From Streptomyces sp. DI166 (GTDB lineage Bacteria > Actinomycetota > Actinomycetes > Streptomycetales > Streptomycetaceae), in contig NZ_FLSP01000016.1 of assembly GCF_900091315.1 (NCBI RefSeq), positions 1 to 64,000 of the forward strand: DNA of 64,000 bases. The letters run 5' to 3'. Position numbers and translations under genes: made by a program. Numbering within the stretch: position 1 is the first letter of the stretch; each line of letters opens with the position of its first letter. Shown in pieces: positions 1-8,250 of the stretch. The notes under the pieces are model-generated. The model ran no database searches, had not been told where the DNA came from, and saw only the letters and a list, made by a program, of their open reading frames with translations.

Positions 1-398
1 GCGCGGCGGCCGGGCGGGGCCAGGCGTCCGGCGATCACGCCCGCCTGCGCGGCGACCGAGGCGGCGGCGCCGATGATCAGGTGGGCGGCGATCAGCACGG
101 CGGCGTCGGTCGCGGTGGCGGCCAGGACCAGGCCCGCGGCGAGGGCGGCGAAGTGGGCGGCGACCAGTCGGGCCGGGGCGACGCGGTCGGCGAGGGGCAG
201 CAGCAGGGCGAAGCCGGTCATGGAGCCGGCGAGCGCGGCGGACGGGACCAGGCTGATCGCGGAGAGCGGCACGTCCAGGTCGGCGGCGACGACCGCGAGG
301 GCGGGCTGGAGGGTGTAGTTGTCGGCGATCGCCGTACCGGCCAGGACGGCGAGCAGCGCGGTGGCGCCGCGGCGTGCGGGGCGGGCGGGGCGGGTCAC
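1..398 (-). CDS. MFS transporter, N-terminal part (runs off the window)
   Basis: The reverse strand from a GTG at 398 reads without interruption to base 1, giving about 132 residues that begin VTRPARPARRGATALL. Four hydrophobic stretches are visible, at about residues 12-30, 45-68, 80-97 and 103-120, with an RVAP segment after the second. This is the usual layout of the first four helices of a major facilitator superfamily permease. Its GTG overlaps the TGA of the XRE-cupin regulator (395-397), so the two are probably co-transcribed and translationally coupled. The substrate cannot be read from the sequence; a neighbouring XRE-cupin regulator usually means small-molecule export or uptake controlled by that regulator. 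The 3' end is outside the window. Confidence 0.75.
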   Translation of the reverse strand, partial: MTRPARPARRGATALLAVLAGTAIADNYTLQPALAVVAADLDVPLSAISLVPSAALAGSMTGFALLLPLADRVAPARLVAAHFAALAAGLVLAATATDAAVLIAAHLIIGAAASVAAQAGVIAGRLAPPGRR

Positions 399-982
399 GG
401 GCGGTCGGTCCGGGCGAGGACGACGGCGTAACGGCAGGTGTCGGCGCCGGTGTTGGCGAAGACGCGCGGGGCGGGCTCGCCCAGTTCGATGACGTCCCCG
501 GCGTCGAGTTCGTGCACGCTGTCGCCGTCGTGGAAGGTGAGCCGCCCCTCCAGGACCCAGACGAGCTGGTGGAGGAAGGCGAAGGCGGCGGCCGGATAGG
601 GGACGCGGGCGCCGGGCGGCAACTGGATCTCCGCGATCTCGGCCGGGAAGCGCGGCCCGGCGATCTGGCGGCGCCGGTAGCCGGTCTCGGGGTCGGTCCA
701 CTCGATGTCCTCCGCGCGGCGCCGCACGCCCGTCGGCGCCTCGGCCATGGCGGTCCCCTCGGTCTCCCCGAGCAGCGAGGCGACGCTGATCCGGAAGGCG
801 GCCGAGAGCTTGCCGAGTACGACGGCGGTGGGGTTGCTCTCGCCGCGCTCGATCCGGTTGATCATCGCGCGGGAGACCCCGGATGCCTCGGCGAGCTGGG
901 CGAGGGTCCACCGGCGCCGCTCCCGCTCGGCACGGATACGGCTGGCTATCCGCTCGACCAGGGGATCTATCATATTGGACAT
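395..982 (-). CDS. XRE-family regulator with C-terminal cupin domain
   Basis: This 195-residue protein has an N-terminal XRE helix-turn-helix at about 10-66 (LAQLAEASGVSRAMINRIERG, then NPTAVVLGKL) and a cupin barrel at about 110-190 (LVWVLEGRLTFHDG, DAGDVIELGE). Such HTH-cupin proteins bind a small ligand or metal in the cupin and control adjacent transporter or enzyme genes. I place the start at ATG 982: it has no Shine-Dalgarno, but a TATATT hexamer (994-989) lies exactly 6 nt upstream, which fits a leaderless transcript. ATG 973 is the alternative. The gene overlaps the MFS gene by GTGA and is divergent from the GNAT gene. A palindrome covers both promoters, so autoregulation is likely (inference). 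Confidence 0.85.
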   Translation of the reverse strand: MSNMIDPLVERIASRIRAERERRRWTLAQLAEASGVSRAMINRIERGESNPTAVVLGKLSAAFRISVASLLGETEGTAMAEAPTGVRRRAEDIEWTDPETGYRRRQIAGPRFPAEIAEIQLPPGARVPYPAAAFAFLHQLVWVLEGRLTFHDGDSVHELDAGDVIELGEPAPRVFANTGADTCRYAVVLARTDRP

Positions 983-993
983 GATTCCAATAT
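972..993. promoter_or_regulatory. Inverted repeat covering the divergent XRE and GNAT promoters
   Basis: The perfect arms ATATTGGA (972-979) and TCCAATAT (986-993) are separated by CATGAT. The right arm contains the leftward -10-like TATATT and the left arm the rightward CATATT. The ATG of the XRE gene lies in the spacer. Position and symmetry suggest an operator that silences both genes, most simply bound by the XRE-cupin protein (inference). Confidence 0.6.
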
Positions 994-1010
994 ACGAGAA
1001 GCGAGGGGGC

Positions 1011-1511
1011 GTGACGGTTCGCTCGGCCCGGCCCGAGGACACCGAGGCCGTGGTCGCCATCCGCAATCACGCCGTCGCGCACTCGACGGCCCTGTGGACC
1101 TCGGTGCCGCACACCCCGGCCGAGGGCAGGGCGTGGTTCGCGGACCACCTCGACAGGGGCTCGGCGCTGGTGGCGGAGGTGGACGGCGAGATCGCCGGGT
1201 ACGCGGCCTACGCACCGTGGCGTGCCCTGGAGGGCTACCGCACTACGGTGGAGGACTCGGTCTACGTACGCGACGGGCACCACGGTCTGGGCATCGGGGG
1301 TGCCCTGCTGACCGCGCTGATCGCGAGGGCCCGTGAGACCGGGCAGCACAGCATGATCGCCGCGATCGAGTCGGGGAACGCGACGTCGATCCGGCTGCAC
1401 GAGCGGCGGGGCTTCGAGCACGTGGGCACCTTGAAGGAGGCCGGGACGAAGTTCGGGCGGTGGTTCGATCTGACGCTGATGCAGTTGAGGCTCGCCCCGC
1501 CGGCCGCATGA
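1011..1511 (+). CDS. GNAT N-acetyltransferase, phosphinothricin/methionine-sulfoximine (PAT/MddA) type
   Basis: The 166-residue protein opens VTVRSARPEDTEAV and keeps the PAT-family landmarks: the EDSVYV strand, acetyl-CoA loop GLGIGGALL, a conserved NATSIRLHERRGFEHVG segment, and a KFGRWFDLTLMQL tail. Family members acetylate phosphinothricin, methionine sulfoximine or related amino-acid analogues with acetyl-CoA in the cytosol. Whether this one confers bialaphos resistance cannot be told from sequence. GTG 1011 is preferred over ATG 981 because it matches the family N-terminus and lies about 28 nt downstream of the start point expected from CATATT (971-976). Control is probably by the divergent XRE-cupin regulator. 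Confidence 0.85.
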   Translation: MTVRSARPEDTEAVVAIRNHAVAHSTALWTSVPHTPAEGRAWFADHLDRGSALVAEVDGEIAGYAAYAPWRALEGYRTTVEDSVYVRDGHHGLGIGGALLTALIARARETGQHSMIAAIESGNATSIRLHERRGFEHVGTLKEAGTKFGRWFDLTLMQLRLAPPAA

Positions 1512-1569
1512 GCCCGCCCGACTCGGGAACCCGGTGATCCCGCCGTCCGCAACGATCCCGGAGAGTGCC

Positions 1570-2076
1570 ATGAGTCTGCTGCGCGCAACCGGACGCCCGA
1601 TGCTCGCCTCGATGTTCGTCGCCGGAGGTCTGGACTCGCTGAGGAATCCCGAGGCCGTGGCCCCGGTGGCGGACCCTGTCGTACAGCCGGTCACCGCACG
1701 GGTGGACGCGCTCCCCGACAGCACGGTCCGGGCCGTACGCCTCAACGGCGCCGTCCAGGTGGCCGCGGGCGTCCTCCTCGGTATCGGCCGCATGCCGCGG
1801 CTCGCCGCGCTGGCGATCGCGGCGACGCTCGTACCGACCACGCTGGCCGGGCACCGGTTCTGGGAGGAGGAGGACCCGGAGCAGCGGGAACAGCAGCGCA
1901 TCCACTTCCTGAAGAACCTGTCCATGCTGGGCGGCCTGCTGATCACGGCCGACGACACCGCCGGCTCGCCGTCACTGGTGTGGCGGGGGCGGCACGGCAC
2001 GAGGGACGTGCGCAGGCGGACACGGCTCGCGGGCTACGCGGTACGGGCGAGGATGCCGCGGCTGCCGAAGAGCTGA
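1570..2076 (+). CDS. DoxX family membrane protein
   Basis: This protein of about 168 residues starts MSLLRATGRPMLASMF and has hydrophobic helices at roughly 8-22, 60-78, 80-98 and 118-133. The GRPML start, the AGGLDSLRNPE segment and the RIHFLKNLSMLGGLL helix are typical of actinobacterial DoxX proteins. These are four-helix membrane proteins linked to redox or thiol stress, of uncertain biochemical role. GGAGAG nine bases before ATG 1570 decides the start. It stands alone on the plus strand and is convergent with the large NTPase gene, only 12 bp away. The basic C-terminal tail (RRRTRLAGYAVRARMPRLP) should be cytoplasmic. Confidence 0.8.
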   Translation: MSLLRATGRPMLASMFVAGGLDSLRNPEAVAPVADPVVQPVTARVDALPDSTVRAVRLNGAVQVAAGVLLGIGRMPRLAALAIAATLVPTTLAGHRFWEEEDPEQREQQRIHFLKNLSMLGGLLITADDTAGSPSLVWRGRHGTRDVRRRTRLAGYAVRARMPRLPKS

Positions 2077-2088
2077 GCCGCCACCCCG

Positions 2089-4560
2089 CTACGGATCGAT
2101 CCCCGTCCGCCGCAGCCGCGCCACTGTCCGTGCCGACACCGCGCGCGGCGGCTGTGCCGCGAGGGCCGACAGCAGGCCCTCCCACGCGTCGGGCAGTCCC
2201 GCGTCCACGGCCGCGCGGTAGGCCTCGCACGCCTCGGTAACGCGCCCCTGGTCCAGGTACAGGGCGCCGAGTGCCGCGTACGCCTCCACGTCCGCGGCCT
2301 CGCAGGCGCGGAGGTAGGCACGTTCGGCGGCCGCTCTGTCGCCCTGGGTCTCACGTTCGCGGCCCAGGGCGGTCCAGGCATCGGAGGCGCCCAGGGCGGC
2401 AGCCCGGACGACGGCGCGGCGGGAGCCCTCGCGGTCGCCCGCGCGCTCCCGCATCCGGGACAGGGCGGCCCAGGCAGCCGGGGAGCCCCGTTCGGCGGCC
2501 AGGTCGGCGGCGTGTTCGGCGCCCTCCGTGTTCCCGGCGCGTTCCCTGCTGCGGGCCAGCGTGATCCAGGCCTCCACGGCACCGGCGCGGGCCGCTTCGG
2601 CGGCGGCGCGTGCGGCGCCCTCGTCGTCCCCGCGGGCGGCCCGGTCCTCGGACAGGGCGATCCACGCCTCCGGGTCGCCGGTACGTACCGACTGCGCGGC
2701 CTGCTCCTCGGCGGCCGCCGTGTCGCCGTCCGCCTCGGCGAGCAGGGCGAGTTCCCGCCAGGCCGCGCCGAGGCCGAGGGCGGCGGCCTCGCGATGGGCG
2801 GCGGCCGCACCGGACAAGTCACCGTCCGCGTAGCGCAGGTGGGCGAGCCGGGACCATGCCTCCGGGCTTCCTGCGTCCGCGCCCCTGGTGGCCGCGGCCA
2901 CGGCCGCCGCCGTGTCGCCGAGCGCCCAGTGCAGCCGAACGAGCAGCGCCCAGGCGGCGGTTACGCCCGCGTCAGCGGCAAGGACGGCGTGCCGTACCGC
3001 CTCGGGGAGGTCGCCGGCGCGCTCCGCGACCTGGGCCAGCCCCAGGTGCCCCCAGGCGTCGCCGACGGTCACCGCCTGTTCGAAGGCCTTCGCCGCCGAG
3101 GGTCCGTCGGCCGCGCGCATCCGTCCGAGCGTGCGCCAGGCGAGCGCGTGCCCGGCGGCAGCCGCCTGTGAGGCGACCTCGTCGGCGGCGACAGGGTCGC
3201 CCTCTTCCTCCCGGATACGGGCGAGGGCGGCCCAGGCCCACACGTCACCCGCCTCCGCCGCACGTCGGTAGGCGTCGTGGGCGCCCTGCTCGTCCCGCCT
3301 GGCTTCCCGCACGACCGCGAGCGCCGCCCAGGCGGCGGGGTCGGTCGCGGCGGTCTCCTCGGCGGCGGCCGGGCCGTCGGTCCGCTCCCGGAGCCGGGCG
3401 AGGGCGGCGCGGGCACGCGGCTGACCCTGCGCGACGGCGCACTCGTACAGATGCGCCGCGGCGCCGTAACGGCGGCGCTGTTCGGCGGCCCGGCCGAGGG
3501 CGTAGAGGTCGTCGGGAGTCCGTGACAGGGCGGCGGCGGTCCAGAACTCGGCGGGCGGCGCCCGGTGCGCCCTGACCCGACGGATGTGCTGCTCCAGATA
3601 GTCGTCGGGTCGGTAGCTGTCGGGCGCCCCGACGCCGGGATTGTGCCGTTCGGCGATCAGCGGGGCGGGGCCGGGTCGGGCGGTGGTCAGGGCACTGATC
3701 GCCTCCGGGAACCAGCCCTCTCCGGCGGTGGCACGGGAGTTGGCGTCCATGAACGCCGCGGCGGCCTCCTGCAGCAGGTGGGCGGGTACGGCGCTGGTGT
3801 GCCCGAGCCTGCGTGCCTCCGCCGCCGCGGTCAGCACGGCGTGTTCCGGGGCGGTGAACCACTGGTCGGGGCCCATGTCCCAGTGCCGGACCAACTCCGG
3901 GCCGCCGGTGAGGTGCTGGAGGACGCGGTTGCCGGGGCCCGCGGCACGGACGGCGGCCGCGAGACGGGGATCACGGGTCGCCGCGGCGGCGACTTCGGAG
4001 GACTGGGCAGTGAGGGTGTCCGGTACGGTGATGCGCGCGTGACCTCCTGTCAACAACGCGCGTACGGTGGGAGTTTCGTCGTCGACGGTCTGGGTGAGCC
4101 GCCGTAGGTGCTCCGGCCACATCGTCCCCACGACGGCGAGCGGGGCGACCCGGTCGAGGAGCCGGGTCAGGGACCGGGCGGCACGTTCGCCGGCCGCGCC
4201 GTGCAGATAGCGCTGCGTCTCGTCCAGCCACAGGACCGTACGGGGGCCGGTCTCCGCCGCGAGCAGTTCCTCCCCGTCCGCCGGGTGCACCACGGGCCAG
4301 TCGGGCAGAACGGCCGCCACCGCCTCGTAGACGGCACGTGTCTTGCCGCTCGCGGAAGGGCCCACGAGCAGTACGAACACCGAGCCGTGCGTGGCGGCGG
4401 CGCGGGCCAGCCGTTGGCGCAGGGTGTCGTCGTGGGGGCGGGTGAGGTACTCGGTCAGCGGTGGCTCGACGGAGCCGTCCAGGTCGGGTGCGGGGCGGAC
4501 TCCCAGGCGGAGGGGGTCCCACTGGGAGGCGGTGCGCAGGCCGGTCTCGGGGTCAGACAT
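2089..4560 (-). CDS. P-loop NTPase with C-terminal TPR/Sel1-like repeats
   Basis: 823 residues. The N-terminal third is a STAND-like P-loop NTPase with Walker A GPSASGKT at 67-74 and Walker B TVLWLDE at 108-114. From about residue 350 to the end there is a run of alanine-rich helical repeats of about 34-36 residues with recurring A-W-x-x-L-x-R-x-R-E cores, i.e. degenerate TPR/Sel1 repeats. Such proteins usually act as ATP-dependent signalling scaffolds, but no substrate is known for this subfamily. It is the last gene of a leftward operon and overlaps the double-STAS gene by 8 bp, so its function is likely tied to STAS partner-switching. I see no transmembrane segment. Confidence 0.75.
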   Translation of the reverse strand: MSDPETGLRTASQWDPLRLGVRPAPDLDGSVEPPLTEYLTRPHDDTLRQRLARAAATHGSVFVLLVGPSASGKTRAVYEAVAAVLPDWPVVHPADGEELLAAETGPRTVLWLDETQRYLHGAAGERAARSLTRLLDRVAPLAVVGTMWPEHLRRLTQTVDDETPTVRALLTGGHARITVPDTLTAQSSEVAAAATRDPRLAAAVRAAGPGNRVLQHLTGGPELVRHWDMGPDQWFTAPEHAVLTAAAEARRLGHTSAVPAHLLQEAAAAFMDANSRATAGEGWFPEAISALTTARPGPAPLIAERHNPGVGAPDSYRPDDYLEQHIRRVRAHRAPPAEFWTAAALSRTPDDLYALGRAAEQRRRYGAAAHLYECAVAQGQPRARAALARLRERTDGPAAAEETAATDPAAWAALAVVREARRDEQGAHDAYRRAAEAGDVWAWAALARIREEEGDPVAADEVASQAAAAGHALAWRTLGRMRAADGPSAAKAFEQAVTVGDAWGHLGLAQVAERAGDLPEAVRHAVLAADAGVTAAWALLVRLHWALGDTAAAVAAATRGADAGSPEAWSRLAHLRYADGDLSGAAAAHREAAALGLGAAWRELALLAEADGDTAAAEEQAAQSVRTGDPEAWIALSEDRAARGDDEGAARAAAEAARAGAVEAWITLARSRERAGNTEGAEHAADLAAERGSPAAWAALSRMRERAGDREGSRRAVVRAAALGASDAWTALGRERETQGDRAAAERAYLRACEAADVEAYAALGALYLDQGRVTEACEAYRAAVDAGLPDAWEGLLSALAAQPPRAVSARTVARLRRTGIDP

Positions 4561-5353
4561 GTGCTCCTGGCACCTCGCGTCCGATGTGTTCGACGGCGGG
4601 GGCGACCGTGTCGTACACGGGAAAATACTTGGTCAGCCCGGTGATCCGGAACATTTTGAGAATGCGCGCCGAAGGAACGACCATCGCGATCGAACCGCCG
4701 CGGGCACGCGTCCTCTTCAGGGCGCCGACGAACACACCCAGTCCGGTCGAGTCGAGGCTGCCGAGGTGTGTCAGGTCCAGCACCAGGAAGTGCCGTCCCT
4801 GGTTCGCCAGGTCAACGATCAGGGCGCGGAGACCTGGTGCCGCGTACACGTCCAGATGGCCGAACGGGTGCCCGGCCATCACGCGCACCAACGTGACGTC
4901 CTCGGAGAGGTGTTCGTACGTGTGGCCGCCCGACGCGTCGTGGCGCTCATCGGCCTCACGCGAGTGCCGTGCCCACTCTGAGCTCCCCTCCTCCACCATG
5001 GCAGCGCGGCCTTTGAGCGCGTCCTCCAGGGTGTCGTGGGCGTGGCAGAGCCGGTAGAGGCCGGCATCGGCCAACGCGAAATGCCAGGCGGCGCTCGTCA
5101 CGACCAGGGAGATCGCCGCGCCCTTGAAGCAGGCCCACTTCAGGTCCTCGACCAGGGCACGCGGGTCGTCGACGTGCCCGAGCCCACCGAAGTCGACGAC
5201 GAATTGCGGCCGACCGTCCTCGACGAGCCTCAGCATGTCGCCGCGCAGCGCTGACGCGTCCCCCTCCCCCTCGTACGCGAGCCGCACGAGAGTGACCCCG
5301 TCCGGCCGGTCCTCGTACGACACCCGCGGCCGCCCCGATGCACCGTCAGGCAT
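4553..5353 (-). CDS. Double STAS-domain protein (anti-sigma-factor-antagonist-like)
   Basis: 266 residues with two STAS folds. The C-terminal one (about 145-258) keeps the phosphorylatable signature LDSTGLGV (Ser202) of SpoIIAA/RsbV-type antagonists. The N-terminal one (about 10-115) keeps the fold (FVVDFGGLGHV, then ISLVVTSAAW) but has DDP at 62-64 where DSxG would be, so it should not be phosphorylated. The C-terminal domain closely resembles the STAS protein encoded just upstream (shared LKR, ITGL.K and PAVEH.G segments), which suggests duplication. It overlaps both neighbours by 8 bp. The presumed role is binding an anti-sigma or HATPase kinase partner in the cytosol; the partner is not in this operon. 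Confidence 0.8.
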   Translation of the reverse strand: MPDGASGRPRVSYEDRPDGVTLVRLAYEGEGDASALRGDMLRLVEDGRPQFVVDFGGLGHVDDPRALVEDLKWACFKGAAISLVVTSAAWHFALADAGLYRLCHAHDTLEDALKGRAAMVEEGSSEWARHSREADERHDASGGHTYEHLSEDVTLVRVMAGHPFGHLDVYAAPGLRALIVDLANQGRHFLVLDLTHLGSLDSTGLGVFVGALKRTRARGGSIAMVVPSARILKMFRITGLTKYFPVYDTVAPAVEHIGREVPGAHV

Positions 5354-5849
5354 GTGTCTCGGTCCCCCTCCGGCCGAGGTGCTCCACGGCGGGGTGCACC
5401 GCGTCGAATACGGGAATCAGCTTGCTCAGGCCGGTGATCCAGAACTGCTTCAGCACGCCCTCCGACGCCGCGACCGCCACCAGCTCACCGCCGTGGAACC
5501 GGACCCGCTTCAGGCCGCCGGCCAGGACGCCCACCCCGGTCGAGTCGAGCACCTCGACATCGCTGAGGTCGACCACCAGGAAGTACCGCCCCTGGTGGAT
5601 CGTCTCGACCAGTGCCTCGCGCAGGCGTGGCGCGGTGAGGACATCCAACCCCACCGACACCTTGACCACCGTGATGCTCTCGGTGATGTGCTCGTAGGTG
5701 ACGCCCTCCCCCACCACGCCTCGGCTCCCGGCCGCCCCGCCGCGCGCCGGTCCGGTGACGAGCCCCGCCGTCGCGCTCGGCACATCGTCGTCGGCACGGA
5801 AGGCTTTGTTCAGTCCCGTCCGGTCCTCGTACGACTCCTTCGGCTGCAC
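5346..5849 (-). CDS. STAS-domain anti-sigma-factor antagonist-like protein
   Basis: This protein of about 167 residues has a low-complexity N-terminal leader of roughly 45 residues, then one STAS domain (about 50-160) with the canonical VLDSTGVGVL phosphorylation site at Ser103. I chose GTG 5849 over the longer frame to 5888 because GAAGGG lies 6-11 nt upstream and a consensus -10 TAGGAT (5883-5878) falls inside the longer frame. It is the first gene of a leftward operon with the double-STAS protein and the NTPase. By family, dephospho-STAS sequesters an anti-sigma kinase and phosphorylation of the Ser releases it. It overlaps the next gene by 8 bp. Confidence 0.8.
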   Translation of the reverse strand: MQPKESYEDRTGLNKAFRADDDVPSATAGLVTGPARGGAAGSRGVVGEGVTYEHITESITVVKVSVGLDVLTAPRLREALVETIHQGRYFLVVDLSDVEVLDSTGVGVLAGGLKRVRFHGGELVAVAASEGVLKQFWITGLSKLIPVFDAVHPAVEHLGRRGTETHA

Positions 5850-5877
5850 CGGGTTCCCTTCGTCTCGGGCACTGCGG

Positions 5878-5914
5878 ATCCTATCCACCCAGGGTGGCTC
5901 ACACCGGTGTGAGC
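5878..5914 (-). promoter_or_regulatory. Promoter of the STAS-STAS-NTPase operon with nested palindromes
   Basis: On the minus strand a -10 TAGGAT lies at 5883-5878. Immediately upstream is the palindrome CCACCC-A-GGGTGG (5885-5897), followed by a perfect 18-bp palindrome with arms GCTCACACC/GGTGTGAGC (5897-5914) in the -35 region. The second covers the stop codon of the upstream gene. Perfect symmetry without a loop argues for an operator rather than a terminator. Confidence 0.55.
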
Positions 5915-6462
5915 GCCGCTCGCGCCGCGTCCAGGAACTCCCGCTGTGCGAGCGCGTGTTGAGCGGCCGGTGCGGTCGCGGACAGGGCGTCGCCCAGACG
6001 CTCCGCCGCTGTCACCACCGCATCCGGACCCTCCAGGCGCACGACGTTCAGCGCCTCCCCCACGGCGGCCATCTCCGTGTCGTACTCACGGCGGCGCGCG
6101 GTCTCGCCCGCGGTGCCGATGGCGCTCTGCCAGGCCTGCAACGCCAGTCGGGCACTGTCGGTCCGCCCGAGGAACGCCACGTACGCCGCCCTGCGCACCG
6201 CCCGCTGCGACGCCAGGTGCTGTTCCGTCAGTGTCCGGCGGGCCACGTCCAGTTGGGCCGTGGCCTGGATCTGGCCCGCGTCCCAGGCGGCGGCTGCCTG
6301 TTGGCGGCCCGCCTCCCAGGCCGCCGCTGCCTGGCGTTCGCCCGCCGCCCAGGCCGCCGCGGCCTGGCGCTTGGCGGCGGCGAGGCTGAACCAGCCGGTC
6401 AGCGCCCCGCCACCGATCGCGGCACCGGCCGCGACGAGTGCCGTCACCACGGCCTCGCTCAT
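5899..6462 (-). CDS. Hypothetical membrane-anchored protein with 11-residue AW repeats
   Basis: 187 residues. Residues 4-30 form one glycine/alanine-rich membrane helix. They are followed by three near-identical 11-residue units at 32-42, 43-53 and 54-64 (core QAAAAW-AG), then a mostly helical cytoplasmic region to the end. Eleven-residue periodicity is typical of right-handed coiled coils or long amphipathic helices, so oligomerisation near the membrane is plausible (inference). Its ATG is 1 nt after the phosphoglucomutase stop, so the two are probably co-transcribed. I recognise no family with a known function. Confidence 0.7.
   Translation of the reverse strand: MSEAVVTALVAAGAAIGGGALTGWFSLAAAKRQAAAAWAAGERQAAAAWEAGRQQAAAAWDAGQIQATAQLDVARRTLTEQHLASQRAVRRAAYVAFLGRTDSARLALQAWQSAIGTAGETARRREYDTEMAAVGEALNVVRLEGPDAVVTAAERLGDALSATAPAAQHALAQREFLDAARAALTPV
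6271..6369 (-). repeat. 33-bp in-frame tandem repeat (three copies)
   Basis: Three consecutive 33-bp units encode residues 32-64 of the membrane protein. The protein units differ mainly at their last positions, so this looks like recent in-frame duplication that could vary in copy number between strains. Confidence 0.65.
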
Positions 6463-6463
6463 G

Positions 6464-8104
6464 TCAGCCGCCCAGCGCCGCCAGCACCACGGACCGGGCC
6501 TCCTCCTGGACCCGGGTCAGGTGGTCCGCGCCGAGGAAGGACTCGCCGTAGATCTTGTAGACGTCCTCCGTGCCGGAAGGCCGGGCCGCGAACCAGGCGT
6601 TGGCGGTGGAGACCTTGATCCCGCCGAGGGCGGCGCCGTTGCCGGGGGCCTCCGTCAGCACCGAGGTGACCGGGTCGCCGGCCAGGGTGTCGGCGGTGAC
6701 CTGGGCCGGGGAGAGCTTGGCCAGCAGGGCCTTCTCCTCGCGGGTGGCCGGCGCGTCCACGCGCGCGTACGCGGGGGCGCCGAAGCGGTCGGTCAGGTCG
6801 GCGTAGTGCTGTGAGGGCGTCCTGCCGGTGACCGCCGTGATCTCGGAGGCGAGCAGCGCCAGGATGATGCCGTCCTTGTCGGTGGTCCACACCGACCCGT
6901 CCCGGCGCAGGAAGGACGCGCCCGCGGACTCCTCGCCGCCGAAGCCGAGGCTGCCGTCGGACAGTCCGTCGACGAACCACTTGAAGCCGACCGGGACTTC
7001 GACCAGCGGGCGGTTCACGTCGGCCGCGACCCGGTCGATCATGCTGGAGGACACCAGCGTCTTGCCGATTCCGGCCGCCTTCGGCCACTCCTCCCGGTGG
7101 GAGAAGAGGTAGGAGATCGCCACCGCCAAGTAGTGGTTCGGGTTCATCAGGCCGCCGTCCGGCGTCACGATGCCGTGCCGGTCGGCGTCGGCGTCGTTGC
7201 CCGTCGCGATGTCGTAGCGGTCGCGGGCCTCGATGAGCGAGGCCATGGCGTGCGGCGAGGAGCAGTCCATGCGGATCTTGCCGTCCCAGTCCAGCGTCAT
7301 GAAACGCCAGGTGGGGTCGGTGAGGGGGTTGACCACCGTCAGGTCCAGGCGGTGCTCCTCGGCGATACGGCCCCAGTAGGCCACGGAGGCCCCGCCCAGG
7401 GGGTCCGCGCCGATCCGGACCCCGGCCGAGCGGATCGCGTCCAGGTCCAGGACCTGGGGGAGGTCCGCCACGTACGCGCCGACGAAGTCGTAGCGGCCCG
7501 TGCCGGGGGCCTTCAGCGCGCGGGTGTACGGGATGCGGCGTACGTCCTTCAGACCGCCCGTGATGATCTCGTTGGCGCGGTCCTGGATCCAGGACGTGGC
7601 GTCGGAGCCGGCGGGGCCGCCGCTCGGCGGGTTGTACTTGAAGCCGCCGTCGGCGGGCGGGTTGTGGGAGGGGGTGACCACGACGCCGTCCGCGAGGCCG
7701 GACGTGCGGCCGCGGTTGTACGTGAGGATCGCGTGCGACACCGCCGGGGTGGGCGTGTAGCCGTCCGTCTGGTCGATCAGGACCGTGACGTCGTTGGCGG
7801 CGAACACCTCCAGCGCCGTGATCCGGGCGGGCTCGGACAGCGCGTGGGTGTCGGCGCCGAGGAAGAGGGGGCCGTCGGTGCCCTGCGCGGAGCGGTACTC
7901 GCAGATGGCCTGGCTGGTGGCGGCGATGTGGTCCTCGTTGAAGGCCGAGGCGAGGGACGAACCGCGGTGCCCGGAGGTGCCGAACGCCACTCGCTGGCCG
8001 GGGTCGGCCGGGTCGGGGTGGAGCGCGTAGTACGCCGTGACCAGCCGGGCCACGTCGATGAGATCCTCGGGTCCGGCGACCTGCCCCGCTCGCTCGTGCT
8101 GCAT
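6464..8104 (-). CDS. pgm: Phosphoglucomutase (alpha-D-glucose phosphate-specific)
   Basis: 546 residues, the usual length of the family. It interconverts glucose-1-phosphate and glucose-6-phosphate, linking glycogen/trehalose and sugar-nucleotide synthesis to glycolysis in the cytosol. Signatures are FGTSGHRG (41-48), the active-site phosphoserine loop TPSHNPP (Ser146), the Mg-binding loop DADAD (304-308), the sugar-binding GGEESAG, and the phosphate loop RPSGTED near the C-terminus. ATG 8104 is preferred because GGAGGAGCGGGGAAG precedes it; 25 extra in-frame residues upstream are not conserved-looking. The small membrane protein follows after 1 nt. Confidence 0.95.
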   Translation of the reverse strand: MQHERAGQVAGPEDLIDVARLVTAYYALHPDPADPGQRVAFGTSGHRGSSLASAFNEDHIAATSQAICEYRSAQGTDGPLFLGADTHALSEPARITALEVFAANDVTVLIDQTDGYTPTPAVSHAILTYNRGRTSGLADGVVVTPSHNPPADGGFKYNPPSGGPAGSDATSWIQDRANEIITGGLKDVRRIPYTRALKAPGTGRYDFVGAYVADLPQVLDLDAIRSAGVRIGADPLGGASVAYWGRIAEEHRLDLTVVNPLTDPTWRFMTLDWDGKIRMDCSSPHAMASLIEARDRYDIATGNDADADRHGIVTPDGGLMNPNHYLAVAISYLFSHREEWPKAAGIGKTLVSSSMIDRVAADVNRPLVEVPVGFKWFVDGLSDGSLGFGGEESAGASFLRRDGSVWTTDKDGIILALLASEITAVTGRTPSQHYADLTDRFGAPAYARVDAPATREEKALLAKLSPAQVTADTLAGDPVTSVLTEAPGNGAALGGIKVSTANAWFAARPSGTEDVYKIYGESFLGADHLTRVQEEARSVVLAALGG

Positions 8105-8250
8105 CTTCCCCGCTCCTCCGCAAGGTTCGACCGTCGGTGGAACCCCATTCTCCCCCGTCACGGGCATACCGACGCGCACCGGGCCGCCGTTGTGGCCCGG
8201 GCACGCCGGGTGCGAGGATGCGGGCCGTCGAGCGAGGAAGGGGCACCGAC

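Noticed and set aside
374..1336. 320-residue plus-strand ORF
   Set aside because: Low-complexity Gly/Arg/Ala composition and antisense to the XRE-cupin gene and frame-shifted over the GNAT gene, both of which have real domains.
5850..5888. Longer N-terminus of the STAS protein
   Set aside because: Contains the probable -10 TAGGAT, and the downstream GTG 5849 has a Shine-Dalgarno.
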